Positions 1 through 7,258 are shown, counted from the stretch's first letter. The stretch is DNA of 64,000 bases from Candidatus Dormiibacterota bacterium (GCA_003162415.1 PMOL01000019.1:124001-188000), one strand, 5' to 3'. A program made the numbers and translations. The notes: generated from the sequence alone by a model not told the origin.

Positions 1-938
1 TCGGGCGGCATTCCTGAAACATCGGAGAGTCCTTCGAAGCTCACCTCTCCTCTGTCGATGGCGGCGCGGAGCTCGGGAGTCAGATCCCATGTCGCCCCGA
101 TTCGCGCGGGCACCCGATGCCGGTCGTATCCGGCAATCGCTTCGACGGAATCCGCACGGAATTTGGTCACCGTGATGCGATCCACGTCAACCAGTTCCGC
201 GATGCGCTCCACGATGGCCTGCACCACGCGCGCGGGGTCAAGCGAGGACGAGAGCTCCCGGGTCGCTTCGCCGGTGAGACGCAGTCGGTCCACGAGATGC
301 TTCGTCGATTCCCTGGCGTCATCACCGAGCACCATGATGCTGATGAGTCGCGTGAATCGGTCCATGACGGCTCGCTCGGTGTCGGTGAAGGGCCGGGCCT
401 CGGGTCGCCAGAAGCCGACGACTCCCATGCCGACACGCCCATCCGGGAGGGGTGTCCCGGTCGACATCGGGATCAGCCGGCCGATGCGGATGTGCGGCCC
501 GAACACCTCTGGGGCTGCGCTCTCCTCGGGCGCGTTGGTGGTCTCGACCGCAACGTGGTGCAGCATCGCTCGACCGTGGAGCATCCCGTCGTTCAGCGGC
601 CACGTCTCACCGATGAGACGCTCTGCCCAGGGGCCTGAGGCGGCGACCACCTGAAAGATGTCGGGTCGTGAGGCCGGCACGACCGAGATCACACACTCCG
701 TGTCCGGGACGACCCGGGTCCCCTCGAAGGCCATCGTCCTGAGGAGATCAACCAGGGGCACTCGTTCGCGTGGATCGGTGGGCGCGTCGTCCAGGAGCCG
801 CCCTACGAGGCGACCGATAGCCTCGTTGACGCTGCGTGTCTCGTCATCGCTGGGAGGTAGCCTGTGCTGAGTGCCGGCGATTCCGGAGGCAGAGCCCCGC
901 TCTCTCGTTTCGGGCACGGTTAGAGGACGCGCGAGCAT
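1..938 (-). CDS. Tandem GAF-domain sensor protein, 3' end off the left edge
   Basis: An open frame enters from the left edge on the minus strand and can be followed for about 312 codons to an ATG at 938 (MLARPLTVPETRERG). The residues after about 45 read as a GAF domain (around DLLRTMAFEGTRVVPDTECV, then GFWRPEARPFTDTERAVMDR). A linker helix (HLVDRLRLTGEATRELSSSL) and the start of a second GAF domain (ARVVQAIVERIAELVDVDRI) follow. Such proteins sense small ligands or redox state and usually end in a kinase or cyclase output domain, which lies outside the window. A GTG at 917 is the alternative start. The start is preceded at 11 bases by a perfect TGATA-N7-TATCA dyad, so transcription is probably controlled there. 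The C-terminal output is unknown. Confidence 0.8.
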   Translation of the reverse strand, partial: MLARPLTVPETRERGSASGIAGTQHRLPPSDDETRSVNEAIGRLVGRLLDDAPTDPRERVPLVDLLRTMAFEGTRVVPDTECVISVVPASRPDIFQVVAASGPWAERLIGETWPLNDGMLHGRAMLHHVAVETTNAPEESAAPEVFGPHIRIGRLIPMSTGTPLPDGRVGMGVVGFWRPEARPFTDTERAVMDRFTRLISIMVLGDDARESTKHLVDRLRLTGEATRELSSSLDPARVVQAIVERIAELVDVDRITVTKFRADSVEAIAGYDRHRVPARIGATWDLTPELRAAIDRGEVSFEGLSDVSGMPP

Positions 939-948
939 GCCATTTTAG

Positions 949-965
949 TGATAGCGACTATATCA
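949..965. promoter_or_regulatory. Inverted-repeat operator TGATA-N7-TATCA (site 1)
   Basis: The site reads TGATAGCGACTATATCA, a perfect 5-bp inverted repeat with a 7-bp spacer. It sits directly upstream of the GAF-sensor start at 938 (minus strand). On that strand the spacer side contains TATAGT, which could be the -10 box, so a bound protein would block the promoter. It matches the site at 7992–8008 in 16 of 17 positions. The dyad is seen directly; the regulator is inferred to be one of the HspR-like proteins in this region. Confidence 0.6.
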
Positions 966-1066
966 CCCATGCTCGAGACCGTCCCACGCCCAGTGCCCCG
1001 ACGGCGGCCGGCCTCAGGGGCGGCCGCCGGCACAACGCGGAGGTACCGCGAGGACCAGGCGTCGCC

Positions 1067-1456
1067 TTAGGCGCTCGCCTGGGATCCGCGCGACTGTTCG
1101 ACCTTCGTCGAAAGGTGCGCGGGTGTCGTGTCCGCTTTGACGAGGAACTCGAGAGCTCCGAGTTTCAAGCCGCGCTCGCGCAACTCCGGCTCGCCGTAGT
1201 TGCTGAGGATGATCACCGGGATGTGCGTGGTGGCGGGATCCCCACGGAGGCGCTCGAGCACCTCGAAACCGTCCAGGCCGGGCAGTCGAAGGTCGAGATA
1301 GATGAAGTCAGGCGCCTCTTCGGAGGCCATGTGGAGGCCTTCCTCGCCGTCGCGGCCGATGACAACGTCGTAGCCGTCCGCCGCCAGCCGCAGGCGATAC
1401 ATCTCCGCGGCAGCACCATCGTCCTCGATCAACAGAACCTTGACGTCATCGTCCAT
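1067..1456 (-). CDS. Single-domain response regulator (CheY-like receiver), copy A
   Basis: This is a 129-residue stand-alone receiver domain. The acidic pocket is E11-D12-D13, the phosphoacceptor is D55 in FIYLDLRLPG, and the switch Ser is in VIILSNYG. The conserved Lys is in EFLVKAD near residue 104. It has no output domain, so it probably acts by protein contact or as a phosphate sink. The ATG at 1456 follows AGAGGAAG at good spacing. It is a close paralogue of the receiver at 5699–6094, sharing long identical stretches (LRERGLKLGALEFLVK). No kinase gene is adjacent to this copy. A GATA-type dyad lies at 1480–1498, just upstream of the ribosome-binding site. Confidence 0.93.
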   Translation of the reverse strand: MDDDVKVLLIEDDGAAAEMYRLRLAADGYDVVIGRDGEEGLHMASEEAPDFIYLDLRLPGLDGFEVLERLRGDPATTHIPVIILSNYGEPELRERGLKLGALEFLVKADTTPAHLSTKVEQSRGSQASA

Positions 1457-1479
1457 CAGGCTTCCTCTGACACCGATAT

Positions 1480-1498
1480 TGATACAGATGAGCTATCA
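1480..1498. promoter_or_regulatory. GATA-type inverted repeat with 9-bp spacer, upstream of response regulator A
   Basis: TGATA and TATCA arms flank a 9-bp spacer (TGATACAGATGAGCTATCA), 24 bases upstream of the start at 1456. The arms match the dyads at 949 and 7992, but the spacer is two bases longer. It may be a weaker or rotated variant of the same operator. Confidence 0.4.
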
Positions 1499-1666
1499 GT
1501 TTGCTTGACAGCCACCTTACCAGAATGCTAACCTCCGTGGCTAGGTGCGAAGAGCATCCAGGCCCGCCGAATTTCCCTCCCCAAAGGCCTACCCCGCCGG
1601 GGTTCATCCCCCGGCCGGGGTGGTCGCCCAGGCCGTTGATGCACCGTTCTCGACATGCTCTGCACG

Positions 1667-1683
1667 GTATACACTCGCTATCA
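1667..1683. promoter_or_regulatory. Degenerate GATA-type operator upstream of the 1722–2760 operon
   Basis: The plus strand reads GTATACACTCGCTATCA. The right arm (CGCTATCA) is identical to the 949 and 7992 sites read on the other strand. The left arm is degenerate, and the spacing is again 7. It lies about 40 bases upstream of the GTG at 1722, whose operon ends with the HspR-like regulator at 2416. That would fit autoregulation, though this is inference. Confidence 0.4.
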
Positions 1684-1721
1684 TGATTGAGCGCGCGGTC
1701 GTCTGAGCCGGCCCCAGAGCC

Positions 1722-2393
1722 GTGCTTTCCGAGCGCCAGCCTGCTGCCATTTCCGCGACAGGCGAGCCCGAACTTCGAGATCGGTGTCACTTCGGGCGCG
1801 AGTTCGATCGAACGAGCATTGACTGTCCCGCATTTCAGCGGGCCCAGTTCATCGCCGCGACGTCCTATGGCAAGCCGCTCGGCACGCACGTTGCGTGTGC
1901 CCACCTCGTCGTCGGCGAGCTGGGCACGAACCAGTTCTATCCGCGGTGTGCGCTGGGCACGGACGTCGAGAGGCTGGGCTGGATTGCGATGATGGGACCG
2001 GCGCGGCTGGAGGTGCAGCGGGCGCTCGGAGCCGAGTTCGAGCGCCTCTATCCGGACTCGCTCAGGAAGCTGATCGCAGCCAAGGCCGAGTCACTGGCGG
2101 AGCCCCCTGATCGGCGCACCAGCCGCTTGGCGCTCGCTGCAGTGGTCCGCGACTTCGTAGAGGAATTCGGCGTATTTGTCACCACACACGCGAGTCGAAT
2201 TGCCGAGCTCGGCTTCTCGGCGAGCGATCTCACCGCGCGGGTTGCCATCGTGCTCGGGGAGTGGCAGAACAGCGCACGTCTCGACCTCCCTCGAGGCGAG
2301 GAACAGCCAGCCATGCGACCCGAGGGGCCGGCGCCGTCGAGCGACGACACCGCGGTCGCCGGGGGGCTGACCGCGGGTCGCCGGCCTGTATGA
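1722..2393 (+). CDS. Hypothetical protein, first gene of an HspR-like regulator operon
   Basis: This is a 223-residue protein that I do not recognise. The frame shows normal coding character. The central part is predicted helical (ARLEVQRALGAEFERLYPDS, then RLALAAVVRDFVEEFGVFV). An N-terminal segment has spaced Cys residues (DCPAFQRA, HVACAHLV, FYPRCALGT). The last 35 residues are Pro/Gly-rich and look disordered. There is no signal peptide or membrane segment. It starts with GTG and ends 22 bases before the MerR-family gene at 2416 on the same strand, so the two are probably co-transcribed behind the GATA-type site at 1667. A role tied to that regulator is likely but unproven. Confidence 0.65.
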   Translation: MLSERQPAAISATGEPELRDRCHFGREFDRTSIDCPAFQRAQFIAATSYGKPLGTHVACAHLVVGELGTNQFYPRCALGTDVERLGWIAMMGPARLEVQRALGAEFERLYPDSLRKLIAAKAESLAEPPDRRTSRLALAAVVRDFVEEFGVFVTTHASRIAELGFSASDLTARVAIVLGEWQNSARLDLPRGEEQPAMRPEGPAPSSDDTAVAGGLTAGRRPV

Positions 2394-2415
2394 CGCCGCC
2401 GAGGCTGCGCCGCTC

Positions 2416-2760
2416 GTGACCCGCGTCACCGCGCCGGCGGGCGCGGCGAAGATGCTGAACCTTGACAAGCCCCTCTACACGATCGGCATCACCGCCGAGA
2501 TCCTGGCCACGCACACGCGCACGCTCATGATGTATGAGCACCTGGGGCTCGTCGTGCCGAGTCGCACGGCCACCAATCGCCGCCTCTACTCGCAGCGCGA
2601 CATCATCACCCTCGGCGCGATCCAGCGGCTGACGCGGGGCTACGGTCTCAACCTGATCAGCGCGCGCATGGTGATCCTCTGCCTGCAGTTGCTCGACGCG
2701 CACGGCGTTCCGCGACCCGCGGAGCTGGCCGATGTCGACGTCGAGCACGTGAAGGTCTGA
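2416..2760 (+). CDS. MerR-family, HspR-like transcriptional regulator, copy A
   Basis: This 114-residue protein has one MerR winged-helix domain. The helix-turn-helix spans roughly residues 20–45 (YTIGITAEILATHTRTLMMY), the wing is EHLGLVVPSRTATNRRLYSQ, and then RDIITLGAIQRLTRGYGLNL. This layout, including the R-Y/L-S-x-R-D motif and the short C-terminal helix, is typical of HspR rather than metal-sensing MerR. There are no Cys metal ligands. HspR proteins bind a 7-bp-spaced inverted repeat, which matches the geometry of the TGATA-N7-TATCA sites here, though the arm sequence differs from HAIR. It is paralogous to the gene at 4610–4954 and also ends in (D/E)xDIEHV/DVEHVK. The GTG at 2416 is the likely start. 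Confidence 0.9.
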   Translation: MTRVTAPAGAAKMLNLDKPLYTIGITAEILATHTRTLMMYEHLGLVVPSRTATNRRLYSQRDIITLGAIQRLTRGYGLNLISARMVILCLQLLDAHGVPRPAELADVDVEHVKV

Positions 2761-2763
2761 GAG

Positions 2764-2922
2764 TTAGACCAACCTCGCGCCTGCGGCGGCCTTAGGATGG
2801 CGATAGAAGCGGGCACGGCATTGTCCACAGCGGAAGAGCAATCGAAGACCCATGCGGCCGAGCACCTCGGAGTCAAGCTGGATCTTCAGGGCTGCCCGGG
2901 GCGGCAGCCGACGGAAAGCCGG
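2764..2922 (-). pseudogene. Remnant of the zinc-ribbon gene (internal deletion, no start)
   Basis: Reading on in the same frame after the stop of the 2923–3672 gene, 52 codons encode KIQLDSEVLGRMGLRLLFRC, then GQCRARFYR, ending at 2764. This matches the intact zinc-ribbon protein at 5069–5272 (KPIQLD, then VLGRMGLRLVFRCDRCRVQF). About 24 residues holding the first CxxC (CPQC) are missing between IQLD and VLGRMG. No start codon precedes the homology. It is best read as a decayed duplicate. Its end is 3 bases from the end of the convergent MerR gene. Confidence 0.7.
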
Positions 2923-3672
2923 CTACTGGTCGATGCGGTCCGAGCGATCCCTGAAGCGCAGGACCGCCTCGGCGATCGTCTCCTCGAGATACCGGTAGAA
3001 CAGCCTGCGCTGGGAGATATCGATTGCCGCCTCGACGTCCTGACCATCCCGGCGCCGGGCAATCCACGGGGGCACACCATCGGCGACAGTCTCGGTTCCG
3101 ACGCGCACGTGAATGAGTGAGTCATCGTCCTCGGCCACGTGCAGAGTCACATTGAGGATGGGACCGGTGTGCTCGACGAGACGCCAGCTGCGCTCCCACC
3201 GGGCGTTGCGGCGGAAGTCGTGCTTGAGACGGGCCGCGTCATCGACGATAACGCTCTCGCCCGGCCGCGCGGCGCGCGCGAGCAGCGTTCGGATGTCCTT
3301 ATCGATGTCGCGGGCAATCCAGTCCACGAGCGACGGTGCGCGGTCGTCGATGTCCGGATGTCCGCTCTGATCACGTGCTAGCTCACCGATGGCCTGGACG
3401 GTGCCGGCGTGACGCCGGCAGTATGTGTGGCCGCCGAGCGAGATGCCGTGAGCGGGACAGATCGTCGCCGAGCACGAGCGTTCGCGCCGGTCCCGATAGG
3501 CGCAGAGCTGCGCCGTGTGGTTGGCGCAACCGCGCATCGTGCAGGCGATCCCGGATGCTTGTGGTGCCTCTGGTGCTGAGTGCTCCCGACGGCGGAACAA
3601 CGCGGTCGCGGGAAGCACTCCAAGCCGGCGAAGCGCCCTCGTCTCCTTCCGCTCAGTCTCGACAGTCACCAC
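2923..3672 (-). CDS. Cys/His-rich putative zinc-binding protein, new family, copy A
   Basis: This is a 249-residue protein of a family I cannot name. Eight putative metal ligands are spaced C44-x4-C49-x7-C57-x9-C67-x4-C72-x2-H75-x9-C85-x2-H88. Exactly the same spacing occurs in the paralogue at 57960–58709. Eight ligands suggest two zinc sites in a compact N-terminal module. The shared core continues as YCRRHAG, then a conserved DxDxRAPSLVxW segment and a C-terminal alpha/beta part ending in an acidic helix. There is no signal peptide or membrane segment. The N-terminal 40 residues are basic and may be flexible. The start is GTG (3672). Each copy lies in a region rich in response regulators. 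Nucleic-acid or protein binding is plausible, but nothing shows which. Confidence 0.8.
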   Translation of the reverse strand: MVTVETERKETRALRRLGVLPATALFRRREHSAPEAPQASGIACTMRGCANHTAQLCAYRDRRERSCSATICPAHGISLGGHTYCRRHAGTVQAIGELARDQSGHPDIDDRAPSLVDWIARDIDKDIRTLLARAARPGESVIVDDAARLKHDFRRNARWERSWRLVEHTGPILNVTLHVAEDDDSLIHVRVGTETVADGVPPWIARRRDGQDVEAAIDISQRRLFYRYLEETIAEAVLRFRDRSDRIDQ

Positions 3673-3826
3673 AGCACTCGTCCTCCAAATCCCACTCTCG
3701 ACGCGGTCACCCTTGCTCGCGTCCTCGCTAATCAGACTTCACCGGCGCCGTTGGCGTAGCGGGATGCGACGGTTTGCGATGCGGGCGTTGACATGCGGTG
3801 ACGCGGCGCAACCGCCACTCCTCGAG

Positions 3827-4204
3827 TTATTCGGAGTCGGTGACGGTAGGCCCCGAAAGCTGGTTGGCCCGCACCTGCCAGAAGGCCAGACGGCGCTCGA
3901 AACGGGCAGCTTCGGCGTTCAACACCTTGACATCGGTGTCCTTCACCTCCGACCCGGCGTCGTCCTCCATTGAAGCGACGCTCTTCTCCGCGACATTCAA
4001 GAGGCTGTGCTTGAAGTCGAGCAACTCCCTGTAGACCTTCGTCCAGTGGATGGCGTCGTCGGCATAGGTCGTCTGCTCGTCCTCGCCGTCGAGCAGACGC
4101 TCCGGCTCGACGGCGTCAAGGGCTGCGTTCTGCGCCTCCCCATGACCTGGGGCGGGCGTCGCCGGGTGGTCTGCTGGCGCGTCCTCGGGCCCGAAGCCGT
4201 TCAC
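3827..4204 (-). CDS. Hypothetical coiled-coil protein
   Basis: This is a 125-residue soluble protein with no recognised family. The first 45 residues are Pro/Ala/Asp-rich and look disordered. The rest is strongly helical (HWTKVYRELLDFKHSLLNVA, then a charged helix ending RRLAFWQVRANQLSG), as expected for a helical hairpin or coiled coil. The GTG start at 4204 overlaps the TGA of the truncated receiver gene at 4201–4374 (GTGA), so translation is probably coupled to it. The upstream partner looks decayed, which makes survival of this gene notable. Confidence 0.6.
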   Translation of the reverse strand: MNGFGPEDAPADHPATPAPGHGEAQNAALDAVEPERLLDGEDEQTTYADDAIHWTKVYRELLDFKHSLLNVAEKSVASMEDDAGSEVKDTDVKVLNAEAARFERRLAFWQVRANQLSGPTVTDSE

Positions 4205-4374
4205 GACACCAATTTCCGAGTCGCGTCGGCCAGCACCCCTGGTGGTGTATGCGCCTTGATCAGGAAATCATGCGCGCCGGAGTGTGCCCGGCTCACCTCG
4301 AAGCCTCGGGCGGCAAGCTGCGTCTCGTACATCGTGGCGACGTCGGCGTCGTCGTCGACGAGCAGCAGTCGCAT
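4201..4374 (-). pseudogene. Truncated response-regulator receiver lacking the phosphorylation site
   Basis: The 57-residue frame begins MRLLLVDDDADVATMYETQL, a perfect receiver N-terminus with the acidic pocket. It then jumps from SRAHSG directly to AHDFLIKAHTPPGVLADATR, the C-terminal receiver end with the conserved Lys. About 60 residues containing the phosphoacceptor Asp and the switch Thr/Ser are missing. The frame stays open, so the deletion was in frame. As it stands it cannot be phosphorylated. It may be a pseudogene or a mini-protein that still couples translation to the 3827–4204 gene. Confidence 0.65.
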
Positions 4375-4420
4375 TCGCACGGACCCACCAGGCGTGAACT
4401 CTCCCCGCTGGCCGTTTACA

Positions 4421-4609
4421 TCAGCGCGGCAAACGCAGGGCGGATGTACTCCCTTCGCCGGGGCGGGACGCCACCTTGATATCACCACCCTGGGCCTGGG
4501 CGAGGCCGCGCAAGAGGTGCAGTCCGAGGCCGGTCCCCTGGATGCCGGCGGCGACGGCGCTCTGATCGAAGCGGCGAAATTGGTCGCTTCGGGCCTGTCT
4601 GGACTCAGG
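4421..4609 (-). pseudogene. Histidine-kinase C-terminal remnant (HATPase end)
   Basis: Directly after the stop of the MerR-family gene at 4610, and in the same frame, 62 codons read as the last part of a HATPase_c domain. They include FRRFDQS, the G2-box GTGLGLHLLRGLAQAQGGDI and SRPGEGSTSALRLPR, ending in TGA at 4421. The dimerisation domain, His box, N-box and start codon are absent. The sequence differs from the kinase at 6104–7246, so it derives from another kinase gene. A deletion probably joined it to the end of the MerR gene. Confidence 0.7.
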
Positions 4610-4954
4610 TCAGAGCCGAACGTGCTCGATGTCAATCTCGGCAAGCTCTGGCGGCCGAGGAATGCCATGCGCGTCAAGGAGTTGCAGGCACTTGATGACA
4701 TACCGCGCGCCCGCGATATTCAGGCCGGATTGGCGGGTGAGGCGCTGGATCGCACTGAGCGTGAGAATGTCGCGCTGAGAATACCGGCGCCGGTTCGTGG
4801 CGGTGCGATCCGGCACGCCGAGCCCCATGGTCTCGTACATCATCAGGGTGCGCGGATGGCTGGCCAGAATCTCGGCAGCGACGCTGATGGTGTAAAGCGG
4901 CTTGTCGAGGTCGAGCATTCGCTGGGAGGTGGGAACGCTCATCTCAGCCGGCAT
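4610..4954 (-). CDS. MerR-family, HspR-like transcriptional regulator, copy B
   Basis: This 114-residue paralogue of the 2416–2760 protein has the same length and architecture. The helix-turn-helix is YTISVAAEILASHPRTLMMY, the wing is TMGLGVPDRTATNRRRYSQ, and the helix is RDILTLSAIQRLTRQSGLNI. The first ten residues are variable; an ATG at 4942 is an alternative start. It lacks metal-binding Cys residues. It lies 114 bases downstream of the zinc-ribbon gene on the same strand, behind the cluster of GATA-type repeats at 5329–5362. Its stop is followed in frame by a kinase remnant. Confidence 0.9.
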   Translation of the reverse strand: MPAEMSVPTSQRMLDLDKPLYTISVAAEILASHPRTLMMYETMGLGVPDRTATNRRRYSQRDILTLSAIQRLTRQSGLNIAGARYVIKCLQLLDAHGIPRPPELAEIDIEHVRL

Positions 4955-5068
4955 CTGATCGAACTCCCCGCTTGCGCTGTCGCGCCGATCGCAGCGGGTG
5001 CGGCTGGGCGATGTGCACGTCCAACGTGACAGCGATTCTACGGGTCAATCGCTGCGGTGTCCGACGCG

Positions 5069-5272
5069 TCAGACCAGGCTCGCGCTGGCCGCCGTACGCT
5101 GGCGGAAGAACTGGACGCGGCAGCGATCACAACGGAAGACCAGGCGCAGCCCCATCCGGCCGAGCACCTGGGTGATCCGAGAGCTGCACTGAGGGCAGGT
5201 CGCGGCCTCATCGAGATATGGCCCTGCGACCGGTTTGACGTCGAGCTGGATCGGCTTGTATTTACGAGCCAT
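5069..5272 (-). CDS. Small zinc-ribbon protein
   Basis: This 67-residue protein has two CxxC pairs (CPQC and CDRC) separated by 19 residues, the layout of a zinc ribbon. The N-terminus is basic (MARKYKPIQLD) and the C-terminus is short and Ser/Ala-rich. Proteins of this kind bind nucleic acid or protein partners. The ATG at 5272 has an excellent ribosome-binding site (GGAGG, six bases upstream). A start at 5695 for the same frame can be dismissed. Between the start and the divergent gene at 5373 lies a cluster of GATA-type repeats. A decayed duplicate is at 2764–2922. The gene is transcribed towards MerR copy B. Confidence 0.82.
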   Translation of the reverse strand: MARKYKPIQLDVKPVAGPYLDEAATCPQCSSRITQVLGRMGLRLVFRCDRCRVQFFRQRTAASASLV

Positions 5273-5328
5273 CGAGTACCTCCAAGTGTTGCGACGGGAG
5301 TCCATAAGTCCCTCCGACCCGAACATCC

Positions 5329-5362
5329 TATCACAAAACATGATAGTGCTGATATTGCTATC
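5329..5362. promoter_or_regulatory. Cluster of GATA-type half-sites in a divergent promoter
   Basis: TATCA-CAAAACA-TGATA (5329–5345) is a 7-bp-spaced dyad in the everted order. It overlaps TGATAGTGCTGATATTG (5341–5357), a degenerate form of the 949/7992 site. A further TGATA (5350) and GCTATC (5357) follow. The cluster lies between the zinc-ribbon gene (minus) and a small membrane protein (plus). Multiple overlapping half-sites suggest cooperative control of both. Confidence 0.45.
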
Positions 5363-5372
5363 CTGGGGTTGC

Positions 5373-5543
5373 ATGTCCGAGATGGCGACGCCGGGGCGCG
5401 AGAACGTGGGTGCCGCACGCATGCCGGCGCGCCCGCTCAGGCGGCGACGCCGGCTCGAACTCCGAACGGTCGCCACCGCTCTGGCGGTCTTCGTCGCGGT
5501 CGCCTGGACGATCGTCTTCGCAGTGGGTCTGGTTCTTCGCTGA
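5373..5543 (+). CDS. Small single-pass membrane protein
   Basis: This is a 56-residue frame starting at ATG 5373. The N-terminal 30 residues are polar and end in a strongly basic patch (RPLRRRRRLELR). A single hydrophobic helix follows (TVATALAVFVAVAWTIVFAV). By the positive-inside rule the N-terminus would be cytoplasmic. No family is recognised. It is divergent from the zinc-ribbon gene across the GATA-repeat cluster. Its small size and lack of a clear ribosome-binding site keep confidence low. Confidence 0.45.
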   Translation: MSEMATPGRENVGAARMPARPLRRRRRLELRTVATALAVFVAVAWTIVFAVGLVLR

Positions 5544-5698
5544 GCTCGCGGCCGGCCGGGTGGCCGGACGTCCATACGGCGTGGCTGCGCACGATGATCG
5601 CAGTCGAACTCGTCGATAGTTTGTCTGGTACCGTACCGAATCAGACGTTCACATACGCCAAAAGGGAGCGGACTCCTACGGTCACTGAGGAGCACGGA

Positions 5699-6094
5699 GT
5701 GGAGGAGGACGTCAAAGTCCTGCTGATCGAGGACGATGTTGCCGCGGCCGAGATGTACCGGCTTCGACTGGTGGCCGACGGCTATTCAGTCGTGATCGGG
5801 CACGACGGTCACGAGGGCCTCCGCATGGCGACCGACGAGGCTCCCGACTTCATCTACCTGGATCTGCGCCTTCCGGGTCTCGACGGATTCGAGGTCCTAG
5901 AGCGCCTTCGCGCCGGCACGGCGACGATGCACATCCCGGTGATCATCCTGACGAACTACGGTGAGCCCGAGTTGCGCGAACGCGGTCTGAAGCTTGGGGC
6001 GCTCGAGTTCCTGGTCAAATCCGACACCGACCCCGCGGAGCTCTCCGAGAGCGTCGAACGGGCGGTCAGCCCGCGCGCACTGCCCTCGACCTAG
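5699..6094 (+). CDS. Single-domain response regulator (CheY-like receiver), copy B
   Basis: The 131-residue receiver begins VEEDVKVLLIEDDVAAAEMY, has its phosphoacceptor D55 in FIYLDLRLPG, switch Thr in VIILTNYG and Lys in EFLVKSD. The GTG at 5699 is chosen because GAGGAG lies six bases upstream and the length then matches copy A at 1067–1456. The frame is open far upstream, but that part has no receiver homology. The gene is followed after 9 bases by a histidine kinase, so this copy is the cognate regulator of a two-component pair. Confidence 0.9.
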   Translation: MEEDVKVLLIEDDVAAAEMYRLRLVADGYSVVIGHDGHEGLRMATDEAPDFIYLDLRLPGLDGFEVLERLRAGTATMHIPVIILTNYGEPELRERGLKLGALEFLVKSDTDPAELSESVERAVSPRALPST

Positions 6095-6103
6095 CCGCCG
6101 CTC

Positions 6104-7246
6104 GTGGCCATGCCGGACCTGGCATCCAGTTGGGATGACCCCACCACAGCCGACGGCGCGTCGAGGGATCTTGTTCTCGAAGCCCTGAGGCTGGCGTCGC
6201 GACTTGTGTCGAGCGGCACGCGGGTTCGGGAAGCTCGGTGCCTCCTGCTCCACAACGACGTCCTGACCTGTGTCGCAGGTTCGGGAGAGACGGAGCCCTC
6301 GGAGCGCGGACGCTATCGCGTCTCCGAGCACGCCATCTTCGACCGCGCGATCTCGACCGGCCAGGTCGTCGACGACGGCTCCACGGTGGTGGTTCCCGCT
6401 GGGGATGAAAACGGGGTCCTCGCAGTCATCGTGATCGACGGCGAAGGCGGCCTCGGCGACGCGCACCCGGCGGCACTAGCGGCCATCGCCCACATCGTGG
6501 GTCTCGGGGTGAGCCAGTCCAGGGCGGTCAACGAACTCCAGCTCGAAGCCGAGCGCAGCCGGCGGCTCGAACGCCTCAAGAGCGAATTCCTGAACATCGC
6601 GGCTCACGAGCTGCGAAGCCCGCTCGGGATCATCCGCGGCTACACGTCGATGCTCAGCGAGGGCATGCTGCCGAACCCGGATCGTGAGGTCGCGCTCAGC
6701 CGGATCACCGAGAAAGCGGAGGAGATGGCTCGGCTGATCTCGGAGATGCTCGAGACGGCTCGCCTCGAGACCCTCGGCCTCGAGCTCGAACTCGAGCCGG
6801 TCGATCTCCTGGAGGTCGTCGATAACGCGGTGCACGCGATGCGGCCGCTCATGGGCCCCGGCCATCAATTCGCGCTCGCGGCGCCCGGAGACGACATCGC
6901 CGTGGTCGCCGACAAGCGGCGGCTGACCACCATGCTGACCAACCTCATCGACAACGCGATCAAGTATTCGCCGGCCGGCGGGGAGATCGAGATCGCCTGC
7001 GATCACGACGAGCGGGAGGCGACCGTCCTGGTTCGCGACCACGGGATCGGCATCAACGCCGAGCAGGCACACCTCCTGTTCACCCGCTTCGGTCGCCTGG
7101 TCACGCCTGAGACCAGCCATATCCGTGGCACGGGGCTGGGACTCTATCTCGCCCGCGAAAGCGCCCGGCTGCACGGAGGCGACATCACGGTCTCGCCGAC
7201 GCCGGGCGGCGGCAGCACGTTCGTCGTCACGCTGCCCATCGCCTGA
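6104..7246 (+). CDS. GAF-domain sensor histidine kinase
   Basis: This 380-residue protein has no predicted membrane segment. Residues about 20–145 form a GAF-like sensor. A coiled linker leads to the HisKA domain with phospho-acceptor H168 in AAHELRSPLG. HATPase_c follows with the N-box NLIDNAIKYSPAGG, the G1 box DHGIGI and the G2 box GTGLGLYLAR. It lies 9 bases after response regulator B, its likely partner. A soluble GAF kinase suggests an intracellular signal (redox, gas or small molecule). A hairpin follows at 7259. The start may be GTG 6104 or ATG 6110. Confidence 0.93.
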   Translation: MAMPDLASSWDDPTTADGASRDLVLEALRLASRLVSSGTRVREARCLLLHNDVLTCVAGSGETEPSERGRYRVSEHAIFDRAISTGQVVDDGSTVVVPAGDENGVLAVIVIDGEGGLGDAHPAALAAIAHIVGLGVSQSRAVNELQLEAERSRRLERLKSEFLNIAAHELRSPLGIIRGYTSMLSEGMLPNPDREVALSRITEKAEEMARLISEMLETARLETLGLELELEPVDLLEVVDNAVHAMRPLMGPGHQFALAAPGDDIAVVADKRRLTTMLTNLIDNAIKYSPAGGEIEIACDHDEREATVLVRDHGIGINAEQAHLLFTRFGRLVTPETSHIRGTGLGLYLARESARLHGGDITVSPTPGGGSTFVVTLPIA

Positions 7247-7258
7247 CCCCGACACGAA

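Noticed and set aside
1575..1625. A CCCCGCCGGGG / CCCCCGGCCGGGG cluster as a regulatory element
   Set aside because: Self-complementary GC runs are common in this genome; there is no T-tract and the position relative to genes is not informative.
5057..5698. An N-terminal extension of response regulator B to 345 residues
   Set aside because: The upstream part covers the zinc-ribbon gene and divergent promoter, has no homology, and a good ribosome-binding site precedes GTG 5699.
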